Counted from the stretch's first letter, positions 45,878 through 56,877 are shown. The stretch: DNA of 62,201 nt from Erwinia mallotivora (GCF_000590885.1 NZ_JFHN01000028.1:1-62201); one strand, 5' to 3'. Notes: generated from the letters alone by a model not told the origin. Made by a program: numbers and translations.

Positions 45878-47527
45878 TTATGCGCGCCAGTTTTTGTAAC
45901 GATTGATCAGACCATTAGTCGAGCTGTCGTGGCTGGTCACCTGCTCACCACCAGAAAGCTCTGGCAGAATGCGGTTAGCCAGCTGTTTACCTAACTCGAC
46001 ACCCCACTGATCAAAAGTAAAGATGTTAAGGATGGCCCCCTGGGTGAAGATTTTATGCTCATACAGGGCGATTAACGCGCCCAGGCTGTATGGCGTGATA
46101 TCACGCAGCAGGATCGAGTTAGTTGGACGGTTGCCTTCAAAGACCTTAAATGGCACCACGTGTTCAACCGATTTCGCATCTTTACCAGCATCGGCAAACT
46201 CTTTCTCCACCACTTCGCGTGATTTACCAAAGGCCAGCGCTTCGGTTTGCGCAAAGAAGTTTGACAGCAGCTTGTCATGATGATCGCCCAACTGATTATG
46301 GCTAATCGCCGGGGCAATAAAGTCACAGGGAACCAGCTTGGTGCCCTGGTGGATAAGCTGGTAAAACGCATGCTGTCCGTTGGTACCGGGTTCTCCCCAG
46401 ATAATCGGGCCGGTCTGCCAGGTTACCGGAGAGCCATTGCGGTCAACGTATTTACCGTTGGACTCCATATTTCCCTGCTGGAAATAAGCCGCGAAGCGGT
46501 GCATATACTGGTCGTAGGGCAGAATGGCTTCGGTTTCAGCACCAAAGAAATTGTTATACCAGATGCCAATCAGCGCGAGGGTTACCGGCAGATTCTGCTC
46601 CACTGGCGTGCTGGAGAAGTGCTTGTCCATCGCATGTGCGCCGCCGAGCAACTGCTCGAAATTGTCAAAGCCAATTGACAGAATGATCGACAGGCCAATA
46701 GCGGACCACAAGGAATAACGTCCACCCACCCAGTCCCAGAATTCGAACATATTTGCGGTGTCGATACCAAACTCACCGACAGCTTTGCCATTGGTGGAGA
46801 GTGCCGCAAAATGCTTTGCCACATGCTTTTCATCACCGGCCGTTTGCAGGAACCAGTCGCGGGCACTGTGCGCATTGGTCATGGTCTCCTGCGTGGTAAA
46901 GGTTTTCGACGCAACCAGGAACAACGTGGTTTCCGGGCTGAGATCCTTAACCGTTTCAGCAATGTGCGTGCCGTCCACGTTAGAGACAAAATGCATGTTC
47001 AGGTGATTTTTATAGGGCCGCAATGCTTCGGTGACCATAAAGGGTCCCAGATCGGAACCCCCAATACCAATATTCACCACGTCGGTGATTGCTTTGCCGG
47101 TGTAGCCTTTCCACTCACCGCTGATGATGCGCTGAGAGAACGACTTCATTTTCTCCAGAACCGCATTCACCTCTGGCATCACATCTTTGCCATCCACCTT
47201 AATCGGCGTGTTGCTGCGATTGCGCAGAGCAACATGCAGCACGGCCCGGTCTTCAGTACGGTTAATTTTTTCGCCGGAAAACATTGACCTGATGGCACCC
47301 TGTAAATCAGTTTCTTTCGCCAGATCCTGTAACTTACTGAGCGTTTCGCGGGTGATACGGTTTTTCGAGTAGTCCACCAGCATCTGGTCGTCGAAGGTGG
47401 CAGAGAAGGTGCTGAATCGATCGCTGTCGCTGGCGAAGAGATCGGCTATCTGCACATCTTTCATCTGCTCAAAATGCTGCTCCAGGGCCTGCCAGGCAGC
47501 GGTTTGTGTCGGATTAATACTTTTCAT
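45878..47527 (-). CDS. pgi: Glucose-6-phosphate isomerase
   Basis: Pgi interconverts glucose-6-phosphate and fructose-6-phosphate in the cytosol. The 549-residue protein has the two signature regions ([20 protein letters not shown] near the C-terminus and [18 protein letters not shown]), the phosphate loop [13 protein letters not shown] and the catalytic Glu in [18 protein letters not shown]. Length equals E. coli Pgi. Confidence 0.99.
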   Translation of the reverse strand: MKSINPTQTAAWQALEQHFEQMKDVQIADLFASDSDRFSTFSATFDDQMLVDYSKNRITRETLSKLQDLAKETDLQGAIRSMFSGEKINRTEDRAVLHVALRNRSNTPIKVDGKDVMPEVNAVLEKMKSFSQRIISGEWKGYTGKAITDVVNIGIGGSDLGPFMVTEALRPYKNHLNMHFVSNVDGTHIAETVKDLSPETTLFLVASKTFTTQETMTNAHSARDWFLQTAGDEKHVAKHFAALSTNGKAVGEFGIDTANMFEFWDWVGGRYSLWSAIGLSIILSIGFDNFEQLLGGAHAMDKHFSSTPVEQNLPVTLALIGIWYNNFFGAETEAILPYDQYMHRFAAYFQQGNMESNGKYVDRNGSPVTWQTGPIIWGEPGTNGQHAFYQLIHQGTKLVPCDFIAPAISHNQLGDHHDKLLSNFFAQTEALAFGKSREVVEKEFADAGKDAKSVEHVVPFKVFEGNRPTNSILLRDITPYSLGALIALYEHKIFTQGAILNIFTFDQWGVELGKQLANRILPELSGGEQVTSHDSSTNGLINRYKNWRA

Positions 47528-47744
47528 AGCAACACACTCTTTTTCAATTGAGAACCGTAAGTCAAACCGGACGCCATGTTACCTGTTGCGAGCCATCAGC
47601 TCCCCTTTTCCTGCAACAGGTTACAGCTATCAGACGAGAGAATTTCTCTCGTTTTGTCCGGGGCTATTTATAATTCAGTCGGCGTGGAGACGATCCGCTC
47701 AGCGTTTCAGTATGACCACACTTACTGTCGAAAGGAAAAATTTT

Positions 47745-49547
47745 ATGGCGATGTCTGCCCCACTGCTGTTGGTAATCATTGGATTAAGTTCGCTGGTAGC
47801 CCAGTGGCTGGCGTGGCTGCTGCGTCTTCCGGCTATTTTACCTCTGCTGGTTTTCGGCATTGTCCTGGGACCAGTCGGACATATTCTGCAACCCGATGCC
47901 CTGTTTGGCTCGCTGCTGTTTCCGCTGGTCTCCTTGTCGGTGGCGATCATTCTGTTTGAAGGCGCGCTGACTTTACGCTTCAAAGAAATACGCGGTCTGG
48001 GAAAGGTCGTGCGTAATCTGGTTTCCATCGGGATGCTGATAACCTTTCTGATCATTGGTCTGGCTTGCCGGATATTGCTGGATTTTCCTGCGGAACTCGC
48101 AGCCCTGGTGGGTGCCGTCACCGTGGTGACCGGCCCTACCGTTATCGCGCCCCTGATGCGTGTGGTTCGACCAAAGAAAGCGATCAATCAGGTGTTACGT
48201 TGGGAAGGCATCGTCATCGATCCGGTAGGGGCCATTTTTACGCTTTTGGTATTCGAATTCATTGTGCTTCAGCAAAAAGCTGAATCGTTAACGCATTTAC
48301 TGTGGACCTTAAGTCTGACCACTGCAACAGGCCTTATCGCAGGCGCGCTGTTCGGCTGGCTGATGGGCCTGGCGTTGAAAAGGGTCTGGCTGCCCGGCTA
48401 TCTGCGAAACTTCGCGGTGCTGGCGGTGATGCTCACCGCTTTTGGCCTGTCGAACGCGCTGGCGGACGAGTCCGGCCTGCTGACGGTAACGGTGATGGGG
48501 ATCTGGCTGGCAAATATGCGTGGTGTCGATCTCAGCGAAATCATCGCCTTCAAAGAAGAACTCTCTGCACTGCTGATCTCGGCCCTGTTTATTATTCTGG
48601 CAGCCCGCCTGGATTTGAACGCACTGGTGGCGATGGGCTGGCCGCTGGCAGGCCTGCTACTGGTGGTGCAGTTTGTTGCCCGCCCGTTGTGTATTGCCGT
48701 TTCAACCTTTCGGTCGTCGCTACACTGGCGCGAACGCTTGCTGCTCAGTTGGATCGCGCCGCGTGGCATTGTGGCAGCCGCAGTCAGCTCTCTGTTTGCT
48801 CTGACGCTGGAGAAAACCGGCTATGCCGGGGCAGACAGGCTGGTTACGGTGGTGTTTGCGGTGATTATCGGCACCGTGGTGCTGCAAAGCCTGACCAGTT
48901 CTGTGCTGGCCCGCCTGTTGCGGGTACAACAGCGTCAGCCTCGCGGCATCCTGATTACCGGCGCTAACAGCGTTGCGCGGGCGTTGGCAGCCGCGCTGCA
49001 AAAGCTGGATATCCCGGTGCTGCTGACTGACAGTAGCTGGGAACAGTACCGGCTGGCGAGAATGGAGGGGATTCCCGCTTATTATGGCAATGCCTGGTCA
49101 GATCATGCGGAGAATTTTCTCGACCTGAGCGAAACGTCACAGGTGATTGCCCTTTCACCTGATCGTCATCAGAATGCCCTGGCGGTGTACCATTTCAGCC
49201 ATATCTTTGGTGATGAAAACGTGGCTGCTATCCGTTCCGGCGCACCATTAAAGGGACGCCGCGATACTGAAAGCCCGCGCTTTCATCGTCATGAGGTGCT
49301 GTTTGGCCAGGAGCAAAGTTATGCCCAACTCAGCAGCCTGCTGGCGAAAGGCGCGGTGATCAAAGCCACTCAGTTGAACGAAAATTTCGGCTGGCTGGCG
49401 TATCTGGAAAAAAATCAGGGTGTCATTCCGCTGTTTGTAGAGGAGAAGGGTGTGCTGAAAATGGTACGCGGTGAAAGTACGCCAACGCTTCCCTGTACGC
49501 TGGTCGCTCTGGTGCAAAATGAACCCTATACAGACGACAGTAATTGA
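47745..49547 (+). CDS. CPA1-family cation/proton antiporter with C-terminal regulatory domain
   Basis: From the ATG at 47745 (AAAGGA upstream) the protein has 600 residues. About 12 helices fill residues 1-400, with the CPA1 marks GPTVIAPL, WEGIVIDPVGAIFTLL (Asp-containing core helix) and ISALFIILAARLDL. Residues 405-530 form a TrkA-N/Rossmann-like domain (GILITGANSVARALAAALQK) as in NhaP2-type regulated antiporters. It probably exchanges Na+ or K+ for H+. The frame is open to 47397 but the upstream part overlaps pgi in antisense. It lies between pgi and lysC. Confidence 0.92.
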   Translation: MAMSAPLLLVIIGLSSLVAQWLAWLLRLPAILPLLVFGIVLGPVGHILQPDALFGSLLFPLVSLSVAIILFEGALTLRFKEIRGLGKVVRNLVSIGMLITFLIIGLACRILLDFPAELAALVGAVTVVTGPTVIAPLMRVVRPKKAINQVLRWEGIVIDPVGAIFTLLVFEFIVLQQKAESLTHLLWTLSLTTATGLIAGALFGWLMGLALKRVWLPGYLRNFAVLAVMLTAFGLSNALADESGLLTVTVMGIWLANMRGVDLSEIIAFKEELSALLISALFIILAARLDLNALVAMGWPLAGLLLVVQFVARPLCIAVSTFRSSLHWRERLLLSWIAPRGIVAAAVSSLFALTLEKTGYAGADRLVTVVFAVIIGTVVLQSLTSSVLARLLRVQQRQPRGILITGANSVARALAAALQKLDIPVLLTDSSWEQYRLARMEGIPAYYGNAWSDHAENFLDLSETSQVIALSPDRHQNALAVYHFSHIFGDENVAAIRSGAPLKGRRDTESPRFHRHEVLFGQEQSYAQLSSLLAKGAVIKATQLNENFGWLAYLEKNQGVIPLFVEEKGVLKMVRGESTPTLPCTLVALVQNEPYTDDSN

Positions 49548-49599
49548 CAGCGGCAGCATAAACGGCTATTTGTAGTCGGCTTGTTGCGCATCCAGGATG

Positions 49600-49850
49600 C
49601 GCATGCCAGAAGAGGCGCGTCGCCCAGGCAGTGTGTTGGAGGAACCGAATCCGCAGATAACACATCAAGGGGTGCGACGCCGAGGTACAAACCACGCGGG
49701 TGGTAAGTATCGGCTACAGGGGCTGAATCCCTTGGGTTGTCACCAGGATCGGTTCAATAGTTGGACGATCCCTACCTGATTCACCTGGGTCGCAGCACAA
49801 CGTTGCCGCCCCGGGTGTTCGGGTCAACAAGGTGGGGCGCTTCTGGGTGA
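49600..49850 (+). promoter_or_regulatory. Lysine riboswitch of lysC
   Basis: The leader contains the lysine-riboswitch landmarks in order: CCAGAAGAGGCGCG, GGTGCGACGCCGAGG, GGCTGAATCCCTTGGGTTGT and a closing strand CTTCTGGGTGA whose CTTCTGG pairs with CCAGAAG. It reads as a close homologue of the E. coli lysC leader. Downstream CCTTGTGCCAAGG at about 49896-49908 and the GAGG ribosome site form the expression platform. Confidence 0.96.
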
Positions 49851-49945
49851 CTCGTAGTAAAACCCTTTTCTACGTCTACCCCGTTTCTGCTCTTTCCTTG
49901 TGCCAAGGCTGATGGAATCTAACCTGACACGAGGTATGTCAACAC

Positions 49946-51301
49946 ATGTCCCAATCTTCATTAATCGTGGCGAAATTTGGCGGTACCAGCGTTGCCGATT
50001 TTGCCGCGATGAATCGCAGCGCCGATGTGGTGCTGATGGACCCGAATGTACGCCTGGTGGTGCTTTCAGCTTCCGCCGGGGTCACCAATTTGCTGGTATC
50101 GCTGGCGGATGGACAGGAGCAGGAGCAACGTGCTTATCTGCTGGACGAAATTCGCCGTATCCAGTACGCAATCATTGACCAGCTGACGCAGCCGGATGTC
50201 ATCCGCGAAGAAATCGATCGCCTGCTGGAAAACATCACCATGCTCTCCGAAGCCGCTGCGCTGGCGACATCCACCGCGCTGACTGACGAACTGGTCAGCC
50301 ACGGTGAGCTGATGTCCAGCCTGCTGTTCGTCGAGGTATTGCGGCAGCGCAAGGTCGCTTCCGGATGGTTCGATGTGCGTAAAGTGATGCGCACCAGCGA
50401 CCGCTTTGGTCGTGCTGAACCCGATGTGTCACAGCTGGCAGAGCTGGCGCGCACCCAGTTGGCGCCACGCCTTTCTGAAGAACTGATTGTGACGCAGGGT
50501 TTTATCGGCAGCGAAGCGAAAGGCCGCACCACCACCCTGGGCCGTGGCGGCAGCGACTATACGGCGGCACTGCTGGGTGAAGCACTGCATGCCAGCCGTA
50601 TCGATATCTGGACCGATGTGGCGGGCATTTACACCACCGATCCCCGGGTGGTCCCCGCCGCCAAGCGCATTGACGAAATCACCTTTGAAGAAGCGGCGGA
50701 GATGGCCACCTTTGGGGCAAAAGTACTGCACCCGGCGACGCTGCTGCCTGCGGTGCGCTGCAATATTCCGGTTTTTGTCGGTTCCAGCAAAGATCCTGCC
50801 GCAGGCGGCACCCGCGTCTGTAATCAGATGCAGAATCCACCGCTGTTCCGGGCGCTGGCCCTGCGCCGCAAGCAGACGCTGTTGACGCTGCACAGCCTGA
50901 ATATGCTTCACGCGCGTGGCTTCCTGGTTGAAGTGTTCGATATCCTGGCGCGCCACAATATTTCTGTGGACCTGATTACCACCTCAGAGGTCAGCGTCGC
51001 CTTAACGCTGGATACCACTGGCTCTACCTCAACCGGTGAGAGCCTGCTGACTCAGGCACTGCTGACCGAACTCTCGTCGCTTTGCCGGGTCGAGGTGGAA
51101 GAGAACCTGGCGTTGATTGCTATTATCGGCAATAACCTCTCCAAAGCCTGCGGTGTCGGAAAAGAAGTGTTTGGCGTACTGGAACCTTTTAATTTGCGGC
51201 TGATTTGTTACGGTGCCAGCAGTTATAATTTGTGTTTTCTTGTTCCAGGTAATGATGCTGAACAGGTGGTGCAGACGCTGCATCATAATTTATTTGAATA
51301 G
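49946..51301 (+). CDS. lysC: Lysine-sensitive aspartokinase III
   Basis: LysC phosphorylates aspartate, the first step to lysine, threonine and methionine. The 451-residue protein has the kinase motif VAKFGGTSVADF, TTTLGRGGSDYTAA, and C-terminal ACT domains with VDLITTSEVSVALTLD that bind lysine. The ATG at 49946 is ten bases after GAGG. It is controlled by lysine through the riboswitch and by feedback on the enzyme. Confidence 0.98.
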   Translation: MSQSSLIVAKFGGTSVADFAAMNRSADVVLMDPNVRLVVLSASAGVTNLLVSLADGQEQEQRAYLLDEIRRIQYAIIDQLTQPDVIREEIDRLLENITMLSEAAALATSTALTDELVSHGELMSSLLFVEVLRQRKVASGWFDVRKVMRTSDRFGRAEPDVSQLAELARTQLAPRLSEELIVTQGFIGSEAKGRTTTLGRGGSDYTAALLGEALHASRIDIWTDVAGIYTTDPRVVPAAKRIDEITFEEAAEMATFGAKVLHPATLLPAVRCNIPVFVGSSKDPAAGGTRVCNQMQNPPLFRALALRRKQTLLTLHSLNMLHARGFLVEVFDILARHNISVDLITTSEVSVALTLDTTGSTSTGESLLTQALLTELSSLCRVEVEENLALIAIIGNNLSKACGVGKEVFGVLEPFNLRLICYGASSYNLCFLVPGNDAEQVVQTLHHNLFE

Positions 51302-51318
51302 CGTCAAAAAATATTCTG

Positions 51319-51341
51319 ACCGGGCCTGGCCCGGTTTTTTT
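51319..51341 (+). terminator. Terminator after lysC
   Basis: ACCGGG-CCTGG-CCCGGT with a following run of T, 17 bases after the lysC stop. Confidence 0.9.
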
Positions 51342-51550
51342 ATTAATTTTGTAATATTCCCGCCGCCGCTTCTTTATTATTTTGTTAATAACAAGACCAG
51401 TTGTTGCAATAAATAATCTTATCTTCACATCGAATAATCCTTAATTCACACAAGTCCTTTTTTTACCGTATTACACTTGATCCATTGCATTGAAATACAG
51501 CTTATTACGGTAATAATTACGCGCTTAAGAATAAAACTGTGAGGTTAAGG

Positions 51551-52243
51551 ATGAAAAAACTTTTTGCGGAATTTACAGGGACCTTTGTTCTGGTATTTGG
51601 CGGATGTGGCAGTGCGGTGCTGGCTGCTGCTTTCCCTCAGCTGGGAATTGGTTTTGTTGGCGTGGCGCTGGCATTCGGACTGACCGTATTAACGATGGCT
51701 TATGCCGTCGGCCATATTTCAGGCGGTCATTTTAATCCAGCCGTCACCCTGGGACTTTGGGCCGGTGGTCGCTTCCCGACGTCGCAGATTATTGGCTATG
51801 TGGCCGCGCAGGTGCTGGGTGGTCTGGCGGCTGCGGGTGTGCTTTATGTGATTGCCAGTGGCCAGACAGGATTTGATGCCAGCGCCAGTGGTTTTGCGGC
51901 AAACGGCTATGGTGAGTACTCACCAGGCGGTTTCTCACTGCTCTCCGGCATGGTGACCGAAGGGATATTGACCGCCGTATTCCTGATTGTCATTCATGGC
52001 GCAACCGATAAACGTGCGGCAGCAGGTTTTGCACCCATCGCCATTGGCCTCGCGCTGACGTTAATCCATCTGATCAGCATTCCGGTCACCAACACCTCGG
52101 TCAATCCGGCGCGTAGCACCGCCGTAGCCATCTTCCAGGGAAGCTGGGCGCTTAGCCAGCTGTGGATGTTCTGGTTGATGCCCATCGTCGGCGGTGTCGC
52201 AGGTGGTCTGATCTATCGCACGCTGCTGGAAACCAAAGAGTAA
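51551..52243 (+). CDS. aqpZ: Aquaporin Z
   Basis: AqpZ is a tetrameric water channel of the inner membrane. The 230-residue protein has six helices and both NPA boxes ([13 protein letters not shown] and [13 protein letters not shown]). The Arg after the second box (NPAR) marks a water-selective pore. The ATG at 51551 directly follows GAGGTTAAGG; a start 4 codons earlier is less likely. It closely resembles E. coli AqpZ but stands beside lysC rather than its E. coli neighbours. Confidence 0.97.
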   Translation: MKKLFAEFTGTFVLVFGGCGSAVLAAAFPQLGIGFVGVALAFGLTVLTMAYAVGHISGGHFNPAVTLGLWAGGRFPTSQIIGYVAAQVLGGLAAAGVLYVIASGQTGFDASASGFAANGYGEYSPGGFSLLSGMVTEGILTAVFLIVIHGATDKRAAAGFAPIAIGLALTLIHLISIPVTNTSVNPARSTAVAIFQGSWALSQLWMFWLMPIVGGVAGGLIYRTLLETKE

Positions 52244-52382
52244 CAGTCCATAAGGCGGGGTCACACTGCACCCGCCTGCGTTGCTTATCCCTTCTTTTTC
52301 CTTCCCGTTTTAATGCTATGATTCTGCGTCCACTTCAGCCGCAACCTTTGCTGGCAACCACTCGTACAGAGGAAATCTGGCT

Positions 52383-53300
52383 ATGCTCGCCACTTTTACC
52401 CGCCTGTTTCCACTATGGGCGCTACTACTTTCTGCCATCGCTTACTACGCGCCGACGCCGTTTCTCAGCATTGGCCCGTGGGTGACATATTTGCTGATGC
52501 TGATTATGTTCGGCATGGGTGTCACGTTGAACATCAACGATTTCAGACGGGTACTGACCCGCCCTGCTCCGGTGCTGGCGGGGACCTTTCTGCACTATCT
52601 GGTGATGCCGCTGGCCGCCTGGGGCCTGGCAAAGCTGTTTAATATGCCGCCCGATCTCGCCGCAGGCATGATTCTGGTAGGCAGCGTGGCCAGTGGAACC
52701 GCATCAAATGTGATGATCTATCTGGCGAAGGGCGATGTGGCGCTCTCCGTCACCATCTCTTCTGTTTCCGCACTGGTCGGGGTGTTTGCCACGCCACTGT
52801 TGACCAAACTTTATGTCGATACGCATATCCAGGTTGATGTAGTGGGCATGTTGCTGAGCATTGTAAAAATCGTGGTGGTGCCCATCACTATTGGACTGAT
52901 CATTCATCACTCACTGCCTGGGCTGGTAAAGCGCGTGGAGCCTTATCTGCCCGCCTTTTCGATGGTCTGTATTTTGCTGATTATCAGTGCGGTAGTGGCA
53001 GGCAGCCAAAGCTTTATTGGCTCGGTGGGCCTGATGGTGATTGTGGCGGTGATGCTGCATAACGCCATCGGGCTGCTTGGCGGCTACTGGGGTGGCAGGT
53101 TGTTTGGCTTTGACGAGTCAACCTGCCGGACGCTGGCGTTGGAGGTGGGGATGCAGAACTCCGGTCTGGCCGCCACGCTGGGTAAGCTTTACTTCTCCCC
53201 GCTGGCGGCTCTGCCGGGCGCGCTGTTCTCTGTCTGGCACAACCTTTCCGGCTCTCTGCTGGCGGGTTACTGGTCAGGCAAAGCGGTTGATAAAAAGTAA
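52383..53300 (+). CDS. Bile acid:sodium symporter family (BASS) transporter
   Basis: This 305-residue membrane protein has about ten helices and BASS motifs: [40 protein letters not shown] and [14 protein letters not shown]. Bacterial relatives carry organic anions, for example ketopantoate (PanS). The substrate cannot be told from sequence. It follows aqpZ by 139 bases. Confidence 0.9.
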   Translation: MLATFTRLFPLWALLLSAIAYYAPTPFLSIGPWVTYLLMLIMFGMGVTLNINDFRRVLTRPAPVLAGTFLHYLVMPLAAWGLAKLFNMPPDLAAGMILVGSVASGTASNVMIYLAKGDVALSVTISSVSALVGVFATPLLTKLYVDTHIQVDVVGMLLSIVKIVVVPITIGLIIHHSLPGLVKRVEPYLPAFSMVCILLIISAVVAGSQSFIGSVGLMVIVAVMLHNAIGLLGGYWGGRLFGFDESTCRTLALEVGMQNSGLAATLGKLYFSPLAALPGALFSVWHNLSGSLLAGYWSGKAVDKK

Positions 53301-53309
53301 TTGATCAAC

Positions 53310-53328
53310 GCCCCTGCCTGCCAGGGGC
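53310..53328. terminator. Hairpin between convergent genes
   Basis: GCCCCTG-CCTGC-CAGGGGC lies between the stops of the symporter gene and the convergent yjbB, with no clear U run. Confidence 0.6.
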
Positions 53329-53331
53329 CAT

Positions 53332-54957
53332 TCACTCTTCACCACGGTCATCATCCGGCTGTTCAAGCACGCTGTAGGCTACCGCACAAAACAACGAGTT
53401 AAGTCGTTTCATGTCGCCAAGCAGACCCAGGTGTAATGAGCTGGTTTCAATACTTTGCACATTATGCTGATGCAGGCGATCAACATGTTTATGGGAGTAG
53501 CGCCGGTTCAGAATACGAAAGCGATGCTTGGAACGGCGTAACCGTTTGGCCGTGGTGATATCTCGGGATAAAAAGACCGACAGGCTGAGACGCAGGTTGG
53601 CAGAAAGCTGTTCCAGCAGGCCGTCCAACTCTTCTCTTCCTTCGATGGAGAACGCACGGCGAGCCGCCAGCGATTTGTCGGCCACGTCGCCACTCATTCT
53701 TTCCAGGATATCCCCCGCCATCTCAAGGTTCAGCGCCATTTCAATAATCTCCGCCCAGCGGCGGGAGTCCTCTTCCGGCAGATCTTCCTTGGGCATCTGC
53801 GCCAGGTAGAGTTTGATAGCGGTATACAGCACATCCACATCATCATCCAGCTTGCGGATCTCGCGCTCTTCGCGCAGTTCACCGTGGACCACTTTGCCAA
53901 AAGCCGCCAGCATCTGTTCCACAACGTCACCAATACGCAACGTCTCGCGCGAGGCATTAACCAGCGCCAGCGCCGGCGTATCCAGCGCACTGGGATCAAG
54001 GTGCCGGGGTTTTAGTCGCTGGTCGGTTTCAGGCTCCTCACGAATTAACTTACAGCACAGCGTGGCCATCGCGCCGGTGAAAGGCACCATAATCAGACAG
54101 CGGATCAGGTTGTAGAAGACGTGAAAGAAAATCACCAACTCTTCGTCATTGACCGGCAGTTTATGCAGCAGCTCGGACAGGGGATCGATAAAAGGCAGTA
54201 CGATCAGTGAACCAATAAACTTAAACAGCAGGCTGCCCAGCGCCACCCTCTTACCGGCCGCGTTCGAGGTGCTGTTGTTAAGCATTGCCAGCAAGCCGCT
54301 GCCAAGATTTGCGCCAATCACCAGACACAGCGCCACTTTAAAAGAGATAACCCCGGTGGCGGTGAGGGTGGCGGTCAGCAGCACCGCCGCCAGGCTGGAG
54401 TAACTGATGATGGCGAATACAGCACCCAACAGCGCATCCAGCATTACATCGCCGGTAAGTGAAGAGAACAGCACTTTCACCCCGGCAGCCTGGGTGATGG
54501 GCGTGGCGGCGGCGACAATCAGCTGCAACGCCAGCAGGATCAGCCCCAGTCCGATGCTGGTTCTGCCCAGTTGCCCGGCGCGGGTCTGCTTACGGCCAAG
54601 AAAGAACACCACGCCGAAGAAAATAAATAACGGTGACAGCCAGGAGAGATCAAATGTCAGCAGACGCGCCATCAGCGCCGTACCCACATCCGCCCCCAGA
54701 ATAATCACCAGCGCAGGCGTCAGTCCCACCAGTTCCTGAGCGACAAACGAGGTGACCAGCAGCGTAGTGGCATTGCTGCTTTGCACCAGCGCCGTCACGC
54801 CAATTCCGGCGACAAAGGCCATAGGTTTTTTAGACACGCTGCGACTCAGCACGCGGCGCAAGTCAGCGCCGTAGACGCGCATAATCCCGGTTCGCACAAT
54901 GTGCGTTCCCCAGACCAGCAGCGCTACGGCGGAAAGAAGGTTTAGCAGGGTTAACAC
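53332..54957 (-). CDS. yjbB: Na+/phosphate cotransporter-like YjbB
   Basis: This 541-residue protein has two Na/Pi-cotransporter II repeats in the membrane half (GVTALVQSSNATTLLVTSFVA and SYSSLAAVLLTATLTATGVI) and a C-terminal PhoU-like helical domain (from about residue 330: ALVNASRETLRIGDVVEQML). E. coli YjbB is reported to export phosphate. I chose the GTG at 54957 (VLTLLNLLSAVALLVWGTHI), with GTGAGG upstream; the frame opens 5 codons earlier inside that ribosome site. Confidence 0.95.
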   Translation of the reverse strand: MLTLLNLLSAVALLVWGTHIVRTGIMRVYGADLRRVLSRSVSKKPMAFVAGIGVTALVQSSNATTLLVTSFVAQELVGLTPALVIILGADVGTALMARLLTFDLSWLSPLFIFFGVVFFLGRKQTRAGQLGRTSIGLGLILLALQLIVAAATPITQAAGVKVLFSSLTGDVMLDALLGAVFAIISYSSLAAVLLTATLTATGVISFKVALCLVIGANLGSGLLAMLNNSTSNAAGKRVALGSLLFKFIGSLIVLPFIDPLSELLHKLPVNDEELVIFFHVFYNLIRCLIMVPFTGAMATLCCKLIREEPETDQRLKPRHLDPSALDTPALALVNASRETLRIGDVVEQMLAAFGKVVHGELREEREIRKLDDDVDVLYTAIKLYLAQMPKEDLPEEDSRRWAEIIEMALNLEMAGDILERMSGDVADKSLAARRAFSIEGREELDGLLEQLSANLRLSLSVFLSRDITTAKRLRRSKHRFRILNRRYSHKHVDRLHQHNVQSIETSSLHLGLLGDMKRLNSLFCAVAYSVLEQPDDDRGEE

Positions 54958-55081
54958 TGGTATCGACCTCACAGCCAGGCAAACATAACAGATTCAGGGC
55001 AGGCAATTTGCCTGCTGACCCGGTTAAGTTTAGCCGATCCGCTGAAAAAATGTTTTTAATCAGCGTGATAGTTCGTAGCTA

Positions 55082-56077
55082 TCAGGCAACCTCACGCAAA
55101 GTAAGCTTATCCAACAGCAGCCCCACCTGATATCCCGCCGGGTGCAAATCGTCCGGAGAACGGTTCAGAACATCAACCCACAGCTCAACTTCCCGCGCCC
55201 GTACACGATAGCGAATGACGTTACCCAACAGGCTGTGACTGAGAATTTCTGCGGGGATCCCCTGCGACAATGCACAGAACGCCACCGATTCAGGACGCAG
55301 CGCCACCTGTTGTGTAAAGGTGTCTCCGGTCAGGCGGTGGGCCTGCTCGGCCGTCAGCAGGTTGTAATTGCCGATAAATCCGGCCGCGAACAGATTCGCA
55401 GGCTGAGTGTAGAGTGATTCCGCGTTACCGTTCTGTACAATTTTTCCTTTGTTCATCAGTACAATACGGTCTGAAAGTGACAGCGCCTCTTCCTGATCGT
55501 GGGTGACAAACAGCGTGGTCAGATTCAGCTCTTTCTGAATACGACGGATCTGATCGCGCAGGTGGCGACGGATACGCGCATCCAGCGCCGAGAGCGGTTC
55601 ATCCAGCAGCAGCAGGCGGGGCCGGGTGACCAGCGAACGCGCCAGTGCCACCCGCTGACACTGGCCGCCGGAAAGCTGATGTGGGTAACGTCTGGCATAA
55701 TCGTTCAGCTCCACCAGCTCCAGTGCTTCTGCCACCCGCCGCTGGATATCGGCTGGCTTCAGCTTCTGCATTTTCAGGCCAAATGCCACGTTGCGCTCTA
55801 CGGTCATGTTTGGAAACAGTGCGTAGCTTTGAAACACCATGCCGATTGCACGTTTCTGCGGCGTCAGCGGCACGATATCCTGTCCCTGCAACAGAATTTG
55901 CCCGCTGTCGACCGGGGTCAGTCCGGCAAGACAGCGTAACAGGGTCGATTTTCCGCAGCCGCTCGGCCCCAGCAGGGTGACAAATTCCCCTTCACCCGCA
56001 CTGAAATTAATATCTTCAAATATCGCGGTCGGGCCGTAGCTTTTATTCAGTTGGGTCACATTCAGCCATGAATTCAT
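55082..56077 (-). CDS. ABC transporter ATP-binding protein (phosphonate/iron/thiamine type)
   Basis: This 331-residue ATPase has Walker A GPSGCGKST, Q-loop MVFQSYALFPNM, signature LSGGQCQRVALARS and Walker B LLLDEPLSALD, then a C-terminal TOBE-like domain from about residue 235. It is the last gene of a five-gene operon, 2 bases after the permease. It resembles PhnT of 2-aminoethylphosphonate importers, but PotA-like or Fe-type relatives cannot be excluded. Confidence 0.88.
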   Translation of the reverse strand: MNSWLNVTQLNKSYGPTAIFEDINFSAGEGEFVTLLGPSGCGKSTLLRCLAGLTPVDSGQILLQGQDIVPLTPQKRAIGMVFQSYALFPNMTVERNVAFGLKMQKLKPADIQRRVAEALELVELNDYARRYPHQLSGGQCQRVALARSLVTRPRLLLLDEPLSALDARIRRHLRDQIRRIQKELNLTTLFVTHDQEEALSLSDRIVLMNKGKIVQNGNAESLYTQPANLFAAGFIGNYNLLTAEQAHRLTGDTFTQQVALRPESVAFCALSQGIPAEILSHSLLGNVIRYRVRAREVELWVDVLNRSPDDLHPAGYQVGLLLDKLTLREVA

Positions 56078-56079
56078 CT

Positions 56080-56865
56080 TCAGCCTCTCTCGCGGTTCAG
56101 GGCATTTGCCAGCCAGGTGACCAGCAACACAACAAAGAAATAGGAGATAACCAGTGCGCTACTGAAATGCCCACTGGCATTGCGCACGTTATAGAGATAA
56201 ACCTGTAAGGTTTCATAGTTGGTGCCAACCAGCAGGTTAGCGAATACAAACTCACCAATCAGGAAAGAGAAAGAAAGCAACACCGCAATCAATGCCCCTT
56301 TGCGCAGATTGGGCAGCACCACCATCAACGCCGCCTGCCAGGTGGTGGCACCCAGCAGATGAGCCGCATCGATCAACTCTCTTATATTAATCGCCTGCAT
56401 ATTGTTGCTGATGGCACGCCAGATAAACGGCAGTGCGATAGTGAAATAGCAGCCAATCAGGATCCACGGTGAACCGGTCAGCATCAGCGGAGGGGCTGAA
56501 TAGAGCTGTAACAACCCGACCGATGACACCACAGGCGGGATAGCAAAGGGCAGCAGGATCAATACATTCATTACCACATCGAGTTTAGGAAAGTAGTAAG
56601 CGATCACAAACATTACGGGTAGCACCAGCACCAGGGAAAACAGCAACGCACCAAAGCAAATCAGCAGTGAGTGCCACAGGGCCAGCAAAAAGCGCGGATC
56701 CTGCCACAGTTGCGCCATCCATTTGAGGGTGAAACCATCCGGCAGGATGGTGGCCCCCCATTCCGTTGCCAGCGCGTAGAGCAGAGTCGCCACCAGCGGC
56801 AGCGCCAGAATCAGCAAGACCAGCCAGATAATCACCCGATGATAAATATATTCACTTCTCGACAT
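56080..56865 (-). CDS. ABC transporter permease, second subunit
   Basis: This 261-residue membrane protein has six helices and the EAA loop region (INIRELIDAAHLLGATTWQA, ALMVVLPNLRKGALIAVLL) that contacts the ATPase. It is 12 bases after the first permease gene, on the same strand. It probably forms a heterodimeric channel with that protein; PhnV-like. Confidence 0.88.
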   Translation of the reverse strand: MSRSEYIYHRVIIWLVLLILALPLVATLLYALATEWGATILPDGFTLKWMAQLWQDPRFLLALWHSLLICFGALLFSLVLVLPVMFVIAYYFPKLDVVMNVLILLPFAIPPVVSSVGLLQLYSAPPLMLTGSPWILIGCYFTIALPFIWRAISNNMQAINIRELIDAAHLLGATTWQAALMVVLPNLRKGALIAVLLSFSFLIGEFVFANLLVGTNYETLQVYLYNVRNASGHFSSALVISYFFVVLLVTWLANALNRERG

Positions 56866-56877
56866 TGTCCTCTCCTG

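Noticed and set aside
45693..45899. Short plus-strand frame starting MFQNYLVI
   Set aside because: It overlaps the pgi terminator and the pgi 3' end, with no ribosome site.
47397..47744. N-terminal extension of the antiporter frame
   Set aside because: It overlaps pgi in antisense; a good ribosome site and the family start are at 47745.
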